Below are positions 19,408 through 29,829 of a stretch of 64,000 nucleotides of DNA, one piece after another. Positions within the stretch are counted from its first letter, which is position 1; every line of letters begins with the position of its first letter. Position numbers and translations under genes: made by a program. The stretch is from positions 992,001 to 1,056,000 of the forward strand of contig NZ_CP133111.1 in the NCBI RefSeq assembly GCF_033001325.1, given 5' to 3'. The notes under the pieces were generated by a model that did no database searches, was not told the DNA's origin, and worked only from the letters and a program-made list of their open reading frames with translations. This DNA is from Rhodopseudomonas sp. BAL398. Its GTDB lineage: Bacteria > Pseudomonadota > Alphaproteobacteria > Rhizobiales > Xanthobacteraceae.

Positions 19408-20778
19408 ATGGCAAATGACATTCTGATCGTTGATGACGAGGCCGATATTCGCGAGCTCGTGGCCGGCATTCTCGACGACGAGGGCTTCACCACGCGCACC
19501 GCGCGCGACAGCGATTCGGCGCTGGCGGAGATCGCCAACCGCCGGCCCAATCTGGTGTTCCTGGACATCTGGCTGCAGGGCAGCCGGCTCGACGGGCTGC
19601 AATTGCTGGAGCAGATCAAGCGCGAGCACGCCGAGGTCCCGGTGGTGATGATCTCCGGCCACGGCAATATCGAGACCGCGGTCGCGGCGATCAAGCGCGG
19701 CGCCTATGACTTCATCGAGAAGCCGTTCAAGGCAGACCGCCTGATCCTGGTGGCGACGCGGGCGCTGGAGACCTCGCGGCTGAAGCGCGAGGTCAAGGAG
19801 CTGAAGCAGCAGGCGCCGAGCGCCTCGACGCTGACCGGCCGCTCCGCCTGCATGAACCAGCTGCGCCAGACCATCGAGCGCGCCGCCAAGGCCAATAGCC
19901 GGATCCTGATCGTCGGGCCGAGCGGCTCCGGCAAGGAGCTGGCGGCGCGGACGTTGCACAATGCCTCTGGCCGTTCCGAAGGGCCGTTCGTCGTCATCAA
20001 CGCCGCTGCGATCACGCCGGAGCGGATGGAAATCGAATTGTTCGGCGTCGAGCAGTCCAATGGCGAGCAGCAGCGCAAGGCCGGCGCGCTGGAAGAGGCC
20101 CATGGCGGCACGTTGTTCATCGACGAGATCGGCGACATGCCGCGCGAGACCCAGAACAAGATCCTGCGGGTGCTGGTCGATCAGACCTTCCAGCGCTCCG
20201 GCGGCACCGCCAAGGTCAATGTCGACGTCCGCATCGTGTCCTCGACCGCGCGCAATCTCGAGGAGGAGATTGCCGAGGGCCGGTTCCGCGAGGACCTCTA
20301 TCACCGCCTCTCGGTGGTGCCGATCCGGGTGCCGCCGCTGTCGGAGCGCCGCGAGGACATTCCCGAACTGATCGAATATTTCATGGAGCAGATCTCGCTC
20401 GCCACCGGCCTGCCGAAGCGGCAGATCGGCCAGGACGCGATGGCGGTGCTGCAATCGCATGTCTGGCCCGGCAACGTCCGCCAACTGCGCAACAATGTCG
20501 AGCGGGTGATGATTCTGGCCAGCGGCGGTCCCGAAGTGATCATCACCGCCGACATGCTGCCGCAGGATGTCGGCTCGATGGTGCCGACGATGCCGACCGG
20601 CAATAATGGCGAGCACATCATGGGACTGCCGTTGCGCGAGGCCCGCGAAGTGTTCGAGCGCGACTATCTGATCGCGCAGATCAGCCGGTTCTCCGGCAAC
20701 ATCTCGCGCACCGCCGAATTCGTCGGCATGGAGCGCTCCGCGCTGCACCGCAAGCTCAAGGCGCTCGGCGTCGGTTGA
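19408..20778 (+). CDS. ntrX: Response regulator NtrX
   Basis: Partner of NtrY. It has a receiver domain with VDDEADIRELV and phosphoacceptor LVFLDIWLQGS, an AAA+ domain with Walker A GPSGSGKE and Walker B GGTLFIDEIGDM, and a C-terminal Fis-type helix-turn-helix. The loop that should read GAFTGA is replaced: after ELFG the sequence is VEQSNGEQQRKAGALEEA. This loop contacts sigma54, so the protein probably acts as a repressor or sigma54-independent regulator. This agrees with reports for alphaproteobacterial NtrX. It has 456 residues. Confidence 0.95.
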   Translation: MANDILIVDDEADIRELVAGILDDEGFTTRTARDSDSALAEIANRRPNLVFLDIWLQGSRLDGLQLLEQIKREHAEVPVVMISGHGNIETAVAAIKRGAYDFIEKPFKADRLILVATRALETSRLKREVKELKQQAPSASTLTGRSACMNQLRQTIERAAKANSRILIVGPSGSGKELAARTLHNASGRSEGPFVVINAAAITPERMEIELFGVEQSNGEQQRKAGALEEAHGGTLFIDEIGDMPRETQNKILRVLVDQTFQRSGGTAKVNVDVRIVSSTARNLEEEIAEGRFREDLYHRLSVVPIRVPPLSERREDIPELIEYFMEQISLATGLPKRQIGQDAMAVLQSHVWPGNVRQLRNNVERVMILASGGPEVIITADMLPQDVGSMVPTMPTGNNGEHIMGLPLREAREVFERDYLIAQISRFSGNISRTAEFVGMERSALHRKLKALGVG

Positions 20779-20832
20779 CCGGCGTCGCCGTCCTCGCATC
20801 ATCATCAGCATCATCATTTCCGGAACAGTCTC

Positions 20833-21687
20833 ATGGCTCGCATCGCCTATGTGAACGGCCGCTATCGCGACATGCGCGACGCCTGCGTCAGCATCGAGGA
20901 TCGCGGCTATCAATTCGCCGACGGCGTCTATGAGGTCTGCGAGCTGCGCGGCGGCAAGATCGTCGACATGCCGCGGCACATGGCGCGGCTGCAGCGCTCG
21001 CTCGGTGAATTGCGGATCGCGATGCCGATGCCGCTTTCGGCGTTGCAGGTGGTGCTGCATGAGGTGGTGCGGCGTAACCGGGTCAATTATGGGCTGGTCT
21101 ATCTGCAGGTGACCCGCGGCGTGGCGCGGCGCGATCACGGTTTTCCGGCCGGCGTCGCGCCGAGCCTGGTGGTGACCGCGCGGGCGCTGAATTATGCCAA
21201 GAACCAGGACACCGCGGCGCATGGGATCAAGGTGATCACGCTGCCGGAGAACCGCTGGCCGCGGGTCGATATCAAGTCGACGGCGCTATTGCCGAACGTG
21301 CTGGCCAAGCAAGCGGCGCGCGAGCAGGGCGCCTATGAGGCGTGGTATGTCGATCGCGACGGCCTGGTCACCGAGGGATCCTCCAGCAACGCCTGGATCG
21401 TCACCCAGGACGGTCGTGTGGTCACCCGCTCGGCGGAATCCGGAATCCTCGCCGGTGTCACCCGGGCGGTGTTGATCGAAACCCTTGCGGCACTGCAAAT
21501 CAAATTCGAGGAACGCGCCTTTACCGTCGACGAGGCACTGCAGGCCGCGGAGGCCTTCGTCACCGCGTCGAGTCAGATCGTGATGCCTGTCGTGGCGATC
21601 GATGGCCGGATCATTGGCGACGGTACGCCAGGTCGGATTGCCACGCGTTTGCGTGAGCAGTTCCACCGATTTTCGGCATTTTCCTGA
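20833..21687 (+). CDS. D-amino acid aminotransferase (class IV, D-alanine aminotransferase-like)
   Basis: A PLP-dependent fold-type IV transaminase of 284 residues. Family features are IEDRGYQFADGVYEV, the PLP lysine in VDIKSTALLPNVLAKQAA, and the EGSSSNAWIV segment binding the cofactor phosphate. It resembles D-alanine aminotransferase more than branched-chain IlvE, but substrate specificity in this family is hard to assign from sequence. It sits between ntrX and hfq on the same strand, an arrangement common in the Bradyrhizobium group. Confidence 0.88.
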   Translation: MARIAYVNGRYRDMRDACVSIEDRGYQFADGVYEVCELRGGKIVDMPRHMARLQRSLGELRIAMPMPLSALQVVLHEVVRRNRVNYGLVYLQVTRGVARRDHGFPAGVAPSLVVTARALNYAKNQDTAAHGIKVITLPENRWPRVDIKSTALLPNVLAKQAAREQGAYEAWYVDRDGLVTEGSSSNAWIVTQDGRVVTRSAESGILAGVTRAVLIETLAALQIKFEERAFTVDEALQAAEAFVTASSQIVMPVVAIDGRIIGDGTPGRIATRLREQFHRFSAFS

Positions 21688-21867
21688 GTTTTGTTGCCTC
21701 AGTAACACAGCTTTTGCGGGAACCTGCTTGCCTAACATTGGCACCTGACGTCTAATCAACCTGTCGGTCTCCGGAGGGGGATCTCAGGAAGGCTGACACC
21801 GAGACCATGCTCCGCAGAGAGCAGCGTCGCGGCAAAAAAAATTCAAAACATACTGCGGGACAAGAAA

Positions 21868-22116
21868 ATGGCGGCAGACCGCGCACAAAACCTTCAAGAC
21901 ACATTCCTGAACCACGTTCGCAAGACCAAGACTCCTCTCACGATTTTTCTTGTGAACGGGGTCAAGTTGCAGGGCATTGTCACCTGGTTCGATAATTTCT
22001 GTTTGTTACTCCGGCGCGATGGTCATTCGCAGCTGGTCTACAAGCATGCGATCTCAACCATCATGCCCGGCGCACCGATCCAGTTGTTCGAAGGTGGCGA
22101 GGACGCTCCAGCTTGA
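21868..22116 (+). CDS. hfq: RNA chaperone Hfq
   Basis: An Sm-like hexameric protein that pairs small RNAs with mRNAs. It has 82 residues: Sm1 motif [29 protein letters not shown] in pieces, and Sm2 motif [10 protein letters not shown]. The conserved proximal-face residues Q8 and KH are present. There is no long C-terminal tail, normal for alphaproteobacteria. The 180 bases upstream contain no other gene and likely carry its promoter. hflX follows 11 bases downstream, the classical hfq-hflX linkage. Confidence 0.98.
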   Translation: MAADRAQNLQDTFLNHVRKTKTPLTIFLVNGVKLQGIVTWFDNFCLLLRRDGHSQLVYKHAISTIMPGAPIQLFEGGEDAPA

Positions 22117-22127
22117 GCTTGACCTGA

Positions 22128-23510
22128 TTGGAACCCCGCAGCCTTGACGGGGGCGCCGACCGGCCGCGGTCGGTGCATGACGAGCAGACCGGACGAGTAA
22201 TCGTCGTCGGCCCGTATTTGCGCGCGCGTCGCGGCGATCCCGATTCAACCGACAGCATTGCGGTGCGCGGCTCCGACGCTCGTCTCGACGAGGCGGCGGG
22301 GTTGGCGCGTGCGATCGATCTGGTGATCGCCGAATTGGTGCTGGCGCCGATCGGGCAGATTCGCCCGGCCACTTATCTCGGCAAGGGCAAGGTCGAGGAG
22401 ATTCTCGGCATCATCCAGGGCCACGAGGCCGACCTTGTGGTGATGGATTGCGCGCTGTCGCCGATCCAGCAGCGCAATCTGGAGAAGGCCTGGAATACCA
22501 AGGTGCTCGACCGCACCGGCTTGATCCTGGAAATCTTCGGCCGCAGGGCCAAGACCAAGGAAGGCGCGCTGCAGGTCGAGCTGGCGCATCTGAACTATCA
22601 ACGGTCGCGGCTGGTGCGGTCCTGGACCCATCTGGAACGGCAGCGCGGCGGCTTCGGCTTCATGGGCGGCCCCGGCGAGACCCAGATCGAGGCCGACCGC
22701 CGGCTGATCGGCGATCGCATCACCAAGATCGAAAACGAGATCAAGAAGGTGCAGGGCACCCGCCGGCTGCACCGCGCCGGCCGGCAGCGAGTGCCGTACC
22801 GCGTCGTCGCCTTGGTCGGCTACACCAATGCCGGCAAGTCGACGCTGTTCAACCGGCTGACGCGCTCCGAGGTGCAGGCCGCCGACATGCTGTTCGCCAC
22901 GCTGGATCCGACCTTGCGCGGGCTGACGCTGCCGCATGGCGGCAAGGCGATGCTGTCCGACACCGTCGGCTTCATCTCCAACCTGCCGACCCAGCTGGTG
23001 GCGGCGTTCCGTGCCACGCTCGAAGAGGTGCTGGAAGCCGATCTGATCCTCCACGTCCGCGACATTTCGCACGAGGACGCCGAGGCCCAGCAGCGCGACG
23101 TCGACGCCGTGCTGCGCCAGCTCGGGATCGATCCCGAAGCGGGCGGGCGGATCCTCGAGGTCTGGAACAAGATCGACCGCTTCGAACCGGAGCAGCGCGA
23201 GAATCTCAGCAACATCGCCGCCAGGCGCCCGGCCGAGCATCCGTGCTTCATGGTGTCGGCGGTGACCGGCGAGGGCATCGACGAGCTGCTGGCGGCGATC
23301 GAGCAGCGGCTGGCCCTGAGCCGGATCGCGCTCGACCTGTCGATCGACGCCGCCGATGGCGCCGGCATCAGCTGGCTGCATCGCAATGCCGAGGTGCTGC
23401 GCAAGGACCTGCATGAGGGCCGGTTCGAGATGACGGTGCGGGTCGACGAGACCAAGCGCGACATCGTCGTGAACCGGTTCGGCGCCACCCCGCATCCGGA
23501 CGAGCACTGA
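22128..23510 (+). CDS. hflX: Ribosome-associated GTPase HflX
   Basis: A GTPase of the Obg-HflX family that splits stalled ribosomes, notably after heat stress. The N-terminal HflX domain includes ATYLGKGKVEEI and GGPGETQIEADRR, followed by the G domain with G1 GYTNAGKST, G3 DTVGFISNLP and G4 NKID. It has 460 residues from the TTG at 22128. An in-frame GTG at 22173 would remove 15 residues and is an equally possible start. It follows hfq directly. Confidence 0.94.
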   Translation: MEPRSLDGGADRPRSVHDEQTGRVIVVGPYLRARRGDPDSTDSIAVRGSDARLDEAAGLARAIDLVIAELVLAPIGQIRPATYLGKGKVEEILGIIQGHEADLVVMDCALSPIQQRNLEKAWNTKVLDRTGLILEIFGRRAKTKEGALQVELAHLNYQRSRLVRSWTHLERQRGGFGFMGGPGETQIEADRRLIGDRITKIENEIKKVQGTRRLHRAGRQRVPYRVVALVGYTNAGKSTLFNRLTRSEVQAADMLFATLDPTLRGLTLPHGGKAMLSDTVGFISNLPTQLVAAFRATLEEVLEADLILHVRDISHEDAEAQQRDVDAVLRQLGIDPEAGGRILEVWNKIDRFEPEQRENLSNIAARRPAEHPCFMVSAVTGEGIDELLAAIEQRLALSRIALDLSIDAADGAGISWLHRNAEVLRKDLHEGRFEMTVRVDETKRDIVVNRFGATPHPDEH

Positions 23511-23549
23511 GCGCCTGCGCCTTTGCTGCGTTCGCAATCCAGAACGGCA

Positions 23550-23593
23550 TCATTCCGGGTTCATTCGGCCTGCTGCCTCGCGCCCCGGAATGA
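23550..23593. repeat. Palindromic repeat sharing arms with the 10.9-kb island
   Basis: TCATTCCGGG (23550-23559) pairs perfectly with CCCGGAATGA (23584-23593) across a 24-base centre in the hflX-gyrA spacer. The arm is the same GTCATTCCGGG family seen as the outer repeat at 10879-11177, so this is a second, shorter copy of a dispersed genomic repeat. Confidence 0.7.
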
Positions 23594-23733
23594 CCCGTTC
23601 GAGGAGGTCGGGTGCGCCGCCTAAGTAATTGGAAAAACGAAGGGAAAAACCCGCCGGCCGGGCCAGTTAAAGGTGGTTTGCAGACGCCGGATCGGCTATA
23701 AATCGCCGATCAGATTCTCACCGGAAATCACCA

Positions 23734-26493
<2,760 letters not shown>

Positions 26494-26617
26494 TCCGCCG
26501 CCGATGGAGGATCCTTCTCGGCCGATGCAACGCTGCGTTCGATTGCTCGATCTCTAGGCAAGGTGATTTGCTTGAGAGCGGAAACCTTGCTACCCTGAGT
26601 AGAGCGGGGGAGCGAAT

Positions 26618-27370
26618 ATGGCTGATCTCGGGGACGGAACGGATTCTACAACCCAGCGCGGCACATTCCAGTGGCTCGCAAGATGGAGCCAAAGTCATCC
26701 GCGCGAAGCCGCACTAATTTTTGGTGGTATGGCGGCATTTATTGCGGTCGCCGCGGTAGGAATATTTGGGATTGACACCGAGGCAAGGATACGGCCCGCG
26801 CTTTATCTCGTTTTCGTGGGTGTTCTTGTTGCGATCGTTACGGCCATGCTACACGATCCTTGGATTATGAATCTCTTAAAGTGGTCTGTTTTGTTCGTCT
26901 GCATTGCGTGGGTGTTAGTTTTCGCCTTTTCCAAACTAAATCCTCAGAGCCAAGGTCTCGCTTGTTTTGCCAACCTTTTGATTGACTGTCGAACCACAGC
27001 GGACACCGTGGCTGAACGGGCCAATCCCCCGCCTCCAACCCCAATTAAGACAGAAGTCGCGCCCCCTGCTGCGACAAATTACGATGTCTTTTTCCAATTC
27101 GCAGGCGCAATCGACCGCAGTGATGTCCGGTCGGTGATGAAGAAGATTGGGGATGCCGGTTGGAAGGTGGAGGGGGTTGACGGCGGCGGGCAGCGAACAC
27201 CCTCTGCCGCGAACACCGCCGCCGTGCGATACCGCGATCAATCAGACGACCCGACGGCACGGACCTTAGCGGATTCCCTTAACGCTACGAAATTGATTTC
27301 GAGATCAATAAAGCCGGAGCGAAATGACGGCGTGGCAAAAGGAACGTTGGAAGTCTGGATCAGTCGGTAA
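26618..27370 (+). CDS. Unknown membrane protein with C-terminal cytosolic or periplasmic domain
   Basis: I do not recognise the family. It has 250 residues: three hydrophobic segments (about 31-52, 61-80, 87-105), a Pro-rich linker (NPPPPTPIKTEVAPP, about 135-149), and a compact C-terminal domain of about 95 residues. That domain has the shape strand (YDVFFQFAG), helix (DVRSVMKKIGDAGW), strand (KVEGVDGGG), then VRY...ARTLADSLN and a final strand LEVWIS. The last part recalls the small alpha/beta domains at the end of LytR/CpsA/Psr proteins or effector-associated domains, but this is impression only. The gene is visibly more AT-rich than its neighbours, which suggests later acquisition. Confidence 0.7.
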   Translation: MADLGDGTDSTTQRGTFQWLARWSQSHPREAALIFGGMAAFIAVAAVGIFGIDTEARIRPALYLVFVGVLVAIVTAMLHDPWIMNLLKWSVLFVCIAWVLVFAFSKLNPQSQGLACFANLLIDCRTTADTVAERANPPPPTPIKTEVAPPAATNYDVFFQFAGAIDRSDVRSVMKKIGDAGWKVEGVDGGGQRTPSAANTAAVRYRDQSDDPTARTLADSLNATKLISRSIKPERNDGVAKGTLEVWISR

Positions 27371-27415
27371 TTGGAATCCGTCTGGTAGCCGAGCTGAACG
27401 ATCGCCACGAATCGA

Positions 27416-27445
27416 AAGGCCCCCGGCGGGCACACTGGGGGCCTT
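27416..27445. terminator. Hairpin between two convergent genes, possible terminator
   Basis: A perfect 9-bp stem, AAGGCCCCC (27416-27424) and GGGGGCCTT (27437-27445), with a 12-base loop lies between the membrane-protein gene (plus) and the small secreted-protein gene (minus). Neither side shows a clear T tract, so termination efficiency is uncertain. Its position suits a shared bidirectional terminator. Confidence 0.45.
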
Positions 27446-27489
27446 CGATGGAGCTCCTGGAGGCAGAGCTTGGTAGAACCTGAAAACTG

Positions 27490-27747
27490 TTAGTGACGCT
27501 TGGCGGTCACCAGCCGGGCTTCGCGGATATGGGCGGTCCGGCTTGAGGCGCTGCGCAGGCAAGAGGCCGAGATGTTCGGCCAAGTCTGCTGCGAGCAATC
27601 CGCGTTCACCGGGCGGATATCGAGACGGTCGGCTTTGGCGAGAGCCACCGGCACGCTGGCTTCAACCTGGGGGGCAAAGCCCGGCAACACGGTCAAAGCG
27701 GCGGCTACGAACGCTGCAACGGTAATTGCTGAAAGAGCCTTGATCAT
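27490..27747 (-). CDS. Small secreted protein, unknown
   Basis: An 85-residue protein with a clear signal peptide (MIKALSAITVAAFVAAALTVLPG, cleavage near 30 after VEA) and a short mature part with two cysteines (DCSQQTWPNISASCLR) that could form a disulfide. Small secreted proteins with this CSQQ.WP..ASCL pattern are frequent in the Bradyrhizobium group; I know no function. The ATG at 27747 is the only plausible start. Confidence 0.7.
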   Translation of the reverse strand: MIKALSAITVAAFVAAALTVLPGFAPQVEASVPVALAKADRLDIRPVNADCSQQTWPNISASCLRSASSRTAHIREARLVTAKRH

Positions 27748-28093
27748 GACGGTCCCCTGTCATCTTGGCCATTTGGCCAGTCAGATTGGCCTTTGCGGCC
27801 ATTTGGTTTGTCGCTTCCCAATGCTGGCGGTTTATCCAGCCTCGGTTTCATTCGGTCTTCATCGCTGCGGAAATCAGGTTTCGTTGGTCCGCAGAAATGT
27901 GTCGTTACTCAATTTCCGAGAAACATGGGGCTGAAAACATGAATGTTTTCAGTGTCCTTGCTTCCATGTGGAGAAGACGCGCATACCCCTCATTTGGTTC
28001 AAGGCCGTTCGGAAAATATAATTGCGCGACCGAGCCGAATTTTACGGAACCCGGTCGGCTTGCAGGCGACTTGCCGGCACGCTAGAGGGGGGG
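27748..28093. other. Gene-free region upstream of coaD with palindromes
   Basis: No protein gene is supported in these 346 bases: the open frames lack family signals and continue into coaD in the wrong frame. It contains a perfect palindrome CTGAAAACAT-GA-ATGTTTTCAG at 27931-27952, and a looser inverted pair CTGCGGA (27865-27871) and TCCGCAG (27888-27894). It probably carries promoters for the divergent small secreted protein and for coaD. Confidence 0.6.
27931..27952. promoter_or_regulatory. Perfect 22-bp palindrome, candidate regulator-binding site
   Basis: CTGAAAACAT (27931-27940) and its exact complement (27943-27952) flank a 2-base centre. The centre is too small for a relaxed RNA loop, so a dimeric DNA-binding protein site is more likely than a terminator. 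It lies about 140 bases upstream of coaD and 185 bases upstream of the divergent small secreted-protein gene. Confidence 0.45.
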
Positions 28094-28591
28094 ATGCCCC
28101 GCATCGCGCTGTATCCAGGTTCATTCGACCCCGTCACCAATGGTCATCTCGACGTGGTTCGCCATGCCGTCGGGCTGTGCGACCGGCTGGTGGTGGCGAT
28201 CGGCATTCACCCCGGCAAGAAGCCGCTTTTTGCCATCGAGGAGCGCCTGGCGATGGCCGAAGCGGTGTTTGCACCGATCGCGGCGGCGGCGAATTGCGCG
28301 TTCGATTGCACCACCTATGACGGCCTGACCATTACGGCGGCGCAAAAGATCGGCGCGCGGATCATGATCCGGGGGCTGCGCGACGGCACCGATCTCGATT
28401 ACGAGATGCAGATCGCCGGCATGAACGAGACCATGGCGCCGACGGTGCAGACCGTTTTTCTTCCGGCCTCGGTCGGCGTGCGCCCGATCACCGCCACACT
28501 GGTGCGGCAGATCGCTGCGATGGGCGGCGACGTCTCGGCCTTCGTGCCGGACGAGGTCGCGGCCAGCCTGAAGTCAAAATTCGCCGGTTGA
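28094..28591 (+). CDS. coaD: Phosphopantetheine adenylyltransferase
   Basis: Catalyses the fourth step of CoA synthesis, 4'-phosphopantetheine plus ATP to dephospho-CoA. It has 165 residues. The nucleotidyltransferase signature is seen as [12 protein letters not shown], and the later motif as [15 protein letters not shown]. The C-terminal [12 protein letters not shown] is typical. The ATG at 28094 has GAGGGGGGG immediately upstream. Secreted and cytosolic cyclophilins follow on the same strand. Confidence 0.97.
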   Translation: MPRIALYPGSFDPVTNGHLDVVRHAVGLCDRLVVAIGIHPGKKPLFAIEERLAMAEAVFAPIAAAANCAFDCTTYDGLTITAAQKIGARIMIRGLRDGTDLDYEMQIAGMNETMAPTVQTVFLPASVGVRPITATLVRQIAAMGGDVSAFVPDEVAASLKSKFAG

Positions 28592-28617
28592 CCGGCTTTA
28601 CCCTGATCGGAGTTTCC

Positions 28618-29181
28618 ATGATCCGAATTGTTGGCCTTTTCGCCGCATTGCTGTTTGCGGTTCCTGCACTGGCGCAATCGCTGCCCGCCGGACTCGATAA
28701 GTCGAATGCGATCGTCATCGACACCACCAAGGGCCGTATCGTCGTCAAGCTGCGCCCCGATCTGGCGCCCAAGCATGTCGAGCGGATCAAGCAGCTGGCG
28801 CGCGACGGCTTTTACAACAACGTGCCGTTTCACCGGGTGATGGCCGGCTTCATGGCGCAGACCGGCGACGGCCAGAACTTCAACGGCACCGGCGGATCGA
28901 AATATCCGAACCTGAAGCAGGAATTCTCCAAGGTGCCGTTCAAGCGCGGCATTGTCGGCATGGCGCGGCGCGGCGACAGCGTCGATACGGCGAACTCGCA
29001 ATTCTTCATCATGTTCGGCGACGGCCCCAGCCTCAACGGCCAGTACACGGTGATCGGCGAAGTGGTGTCCGGCATGGACGTGGTCGACAAGCTGAAGAAA
29101 GCCCCGCCCGGCTCGGCGAGCGGCAGCGTCACCGATCCCGACAAGATGGTGAAGGTCCAGGTCGCTTCCGACATCAAGTGA
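28618..29181 (+). CDS. Exported cyclophilin-type peptidyl-prolyl isomerase
   Basis: A prolyl cis-trans isomerase acting in the periplasm. The ATG at 28618 follows a GGAG and begins a typical signal peptide (MIRIVGLFAALLFAVPALAQ). The cyclophilin core includes PFHRVMAGFMAQTGDG, NSQFFIMFGD and NGQYTVIGEVVSGMDVVD. The mature length is about 167 residues. A TTG at 28588 overlapping coaD is in frame but would destroy the signal peptide logic. A cytosolic paralogue follows 50 bases later, an arrangement suggesting tandem duplication. Confidence 0.93.
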   Translation: MIRIVGLFAALLFAVPALAQSLPAGLDKSNAIVIDTTKGRIVVKLRPDLAPKHVERIKQLARDGFYNNVPFHRVMAGFMAQTGDGQNFNGTGGSKYPNLKQEFSKVPFKRGIVGMARRGDSVDTANSQFFIMFGDGPSLNGQYTVIGEVVSGMDVVDKLKKAPPGSASGSVTDPDKMVKVQVASDIK

Positions 29182-29231
29182 GTTGGCGCGCGTGAGCGCG
29201 TCCCATTTCATTCCAACAGAAAGCTAGCCAC

Positions 29232-29699
29232 ATGGCAGTTACCGAAAACACGCTGATCCTCGAAACCACCCAGGGTCCCGTCACCATCGAGATGCGCCCG
29301 GATCTGGCGCCGGGCCACGTCGCCCGGATCAAGGAACTGGTGCGCGAGGGCTTCTATGACGGCATCGTGTTCCATCGGGTGATCGAAGGCTTCATGGCGC
29401 AGACCGGCTGCCCGCAGGGCACCGGCACCGGCGGGTCCGGCAAGAAGCTGAAGGCCGAATTCAACAAGGAGCCGCATGTCCGCGGCACCACCTCGATGGC
29501 CCGCGCGGCGAGCCCGGATTCGGGCGACAGCCAGTTCTTCATCTGCTTCGACGACGCCTCGTTCCTCAACAACCAGTACACGGTGTGGGGCAAGGTCACC
29601 GAGGGCATGGAGAACGTCGACAAGATCAAGCGCGGCGAGCCGGTGAAGGATCCCGACAAGATCGTCAAGGCCCGCATGGCGGCCGACGACGCGGCGTAA
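29232..29699 (+). CDS. ppiB: Cytosolic cyclophilin-type peptidyl-prolyl isomerase
   Basis: A 155-residue PPIase without signal peptide. Catalytic-core motifs are VFHRVIEGFMAQTGCPQG, DSQFFICFDDASFLNNQYTVWGKV. It closely resembles the preceding exported cyclophilin in layout. It assists folding of cytosolic proteins. A palindromic repeat separates it from queA. Confidence 0.93.
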   Translation: MAVTENTLILETTQGPVTIEMRPDLAPGHVARIKELVREGFYDGIVFHRVIEGFMAQTGCPQGTGTGGSGKKLKAEFNKEPHVRGTTSMARAASPDSGDSQFFICFDDASFLNNQYTVWGKVTEGMENVDKIKRGEPVKDPDKIVKARMAADDAA

Positions 29700-29710
29700 C
29701 TGACGCTGAC

Positions 29711-29812
29711 CCTCATGGTGAGGGCGCGCAGCGCGCGCTCTCGAACCATGATGGATCCAGCAACCTCGTCCTTCGAGACGCGGCGAAGACGCCGCTCCTC
29801 AGGACGAGGGGC
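29711..29812. repeat. Paired-hairpin intergenic repeat
   Basis: Two adjacent hairpins fill the ppiB-queA spacer. The first is bounded by CATGGT (29714-29719) and ACCATG (29745-29750) with a GCGCGC core. The second is bounded by CCTCGTCC (29764-29771) and GGACGAGG (29802-29809). The wording (CTCATGGTGAGG, TCCTTCGAGACGC, CTCCTCAGGACGAGG) matches a repeat family I recognise from Bradyrhizobium and Rhodopseudomonas intergenic regions. Confidence 0.7.
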
Positions 29813-29829
29813 GCCTTGGGGGCGGCCTG

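Noticed and set aside
19219-21222. 667-codon minus-strand open frame across ntrX
   Set aside because: Its composition (His/Arg/Ala/Asp-rich, no hydrophobic core) is that of the reverse complement of a GC-biased gene; ntrX and the aminotransferase are certain on the plus strand.
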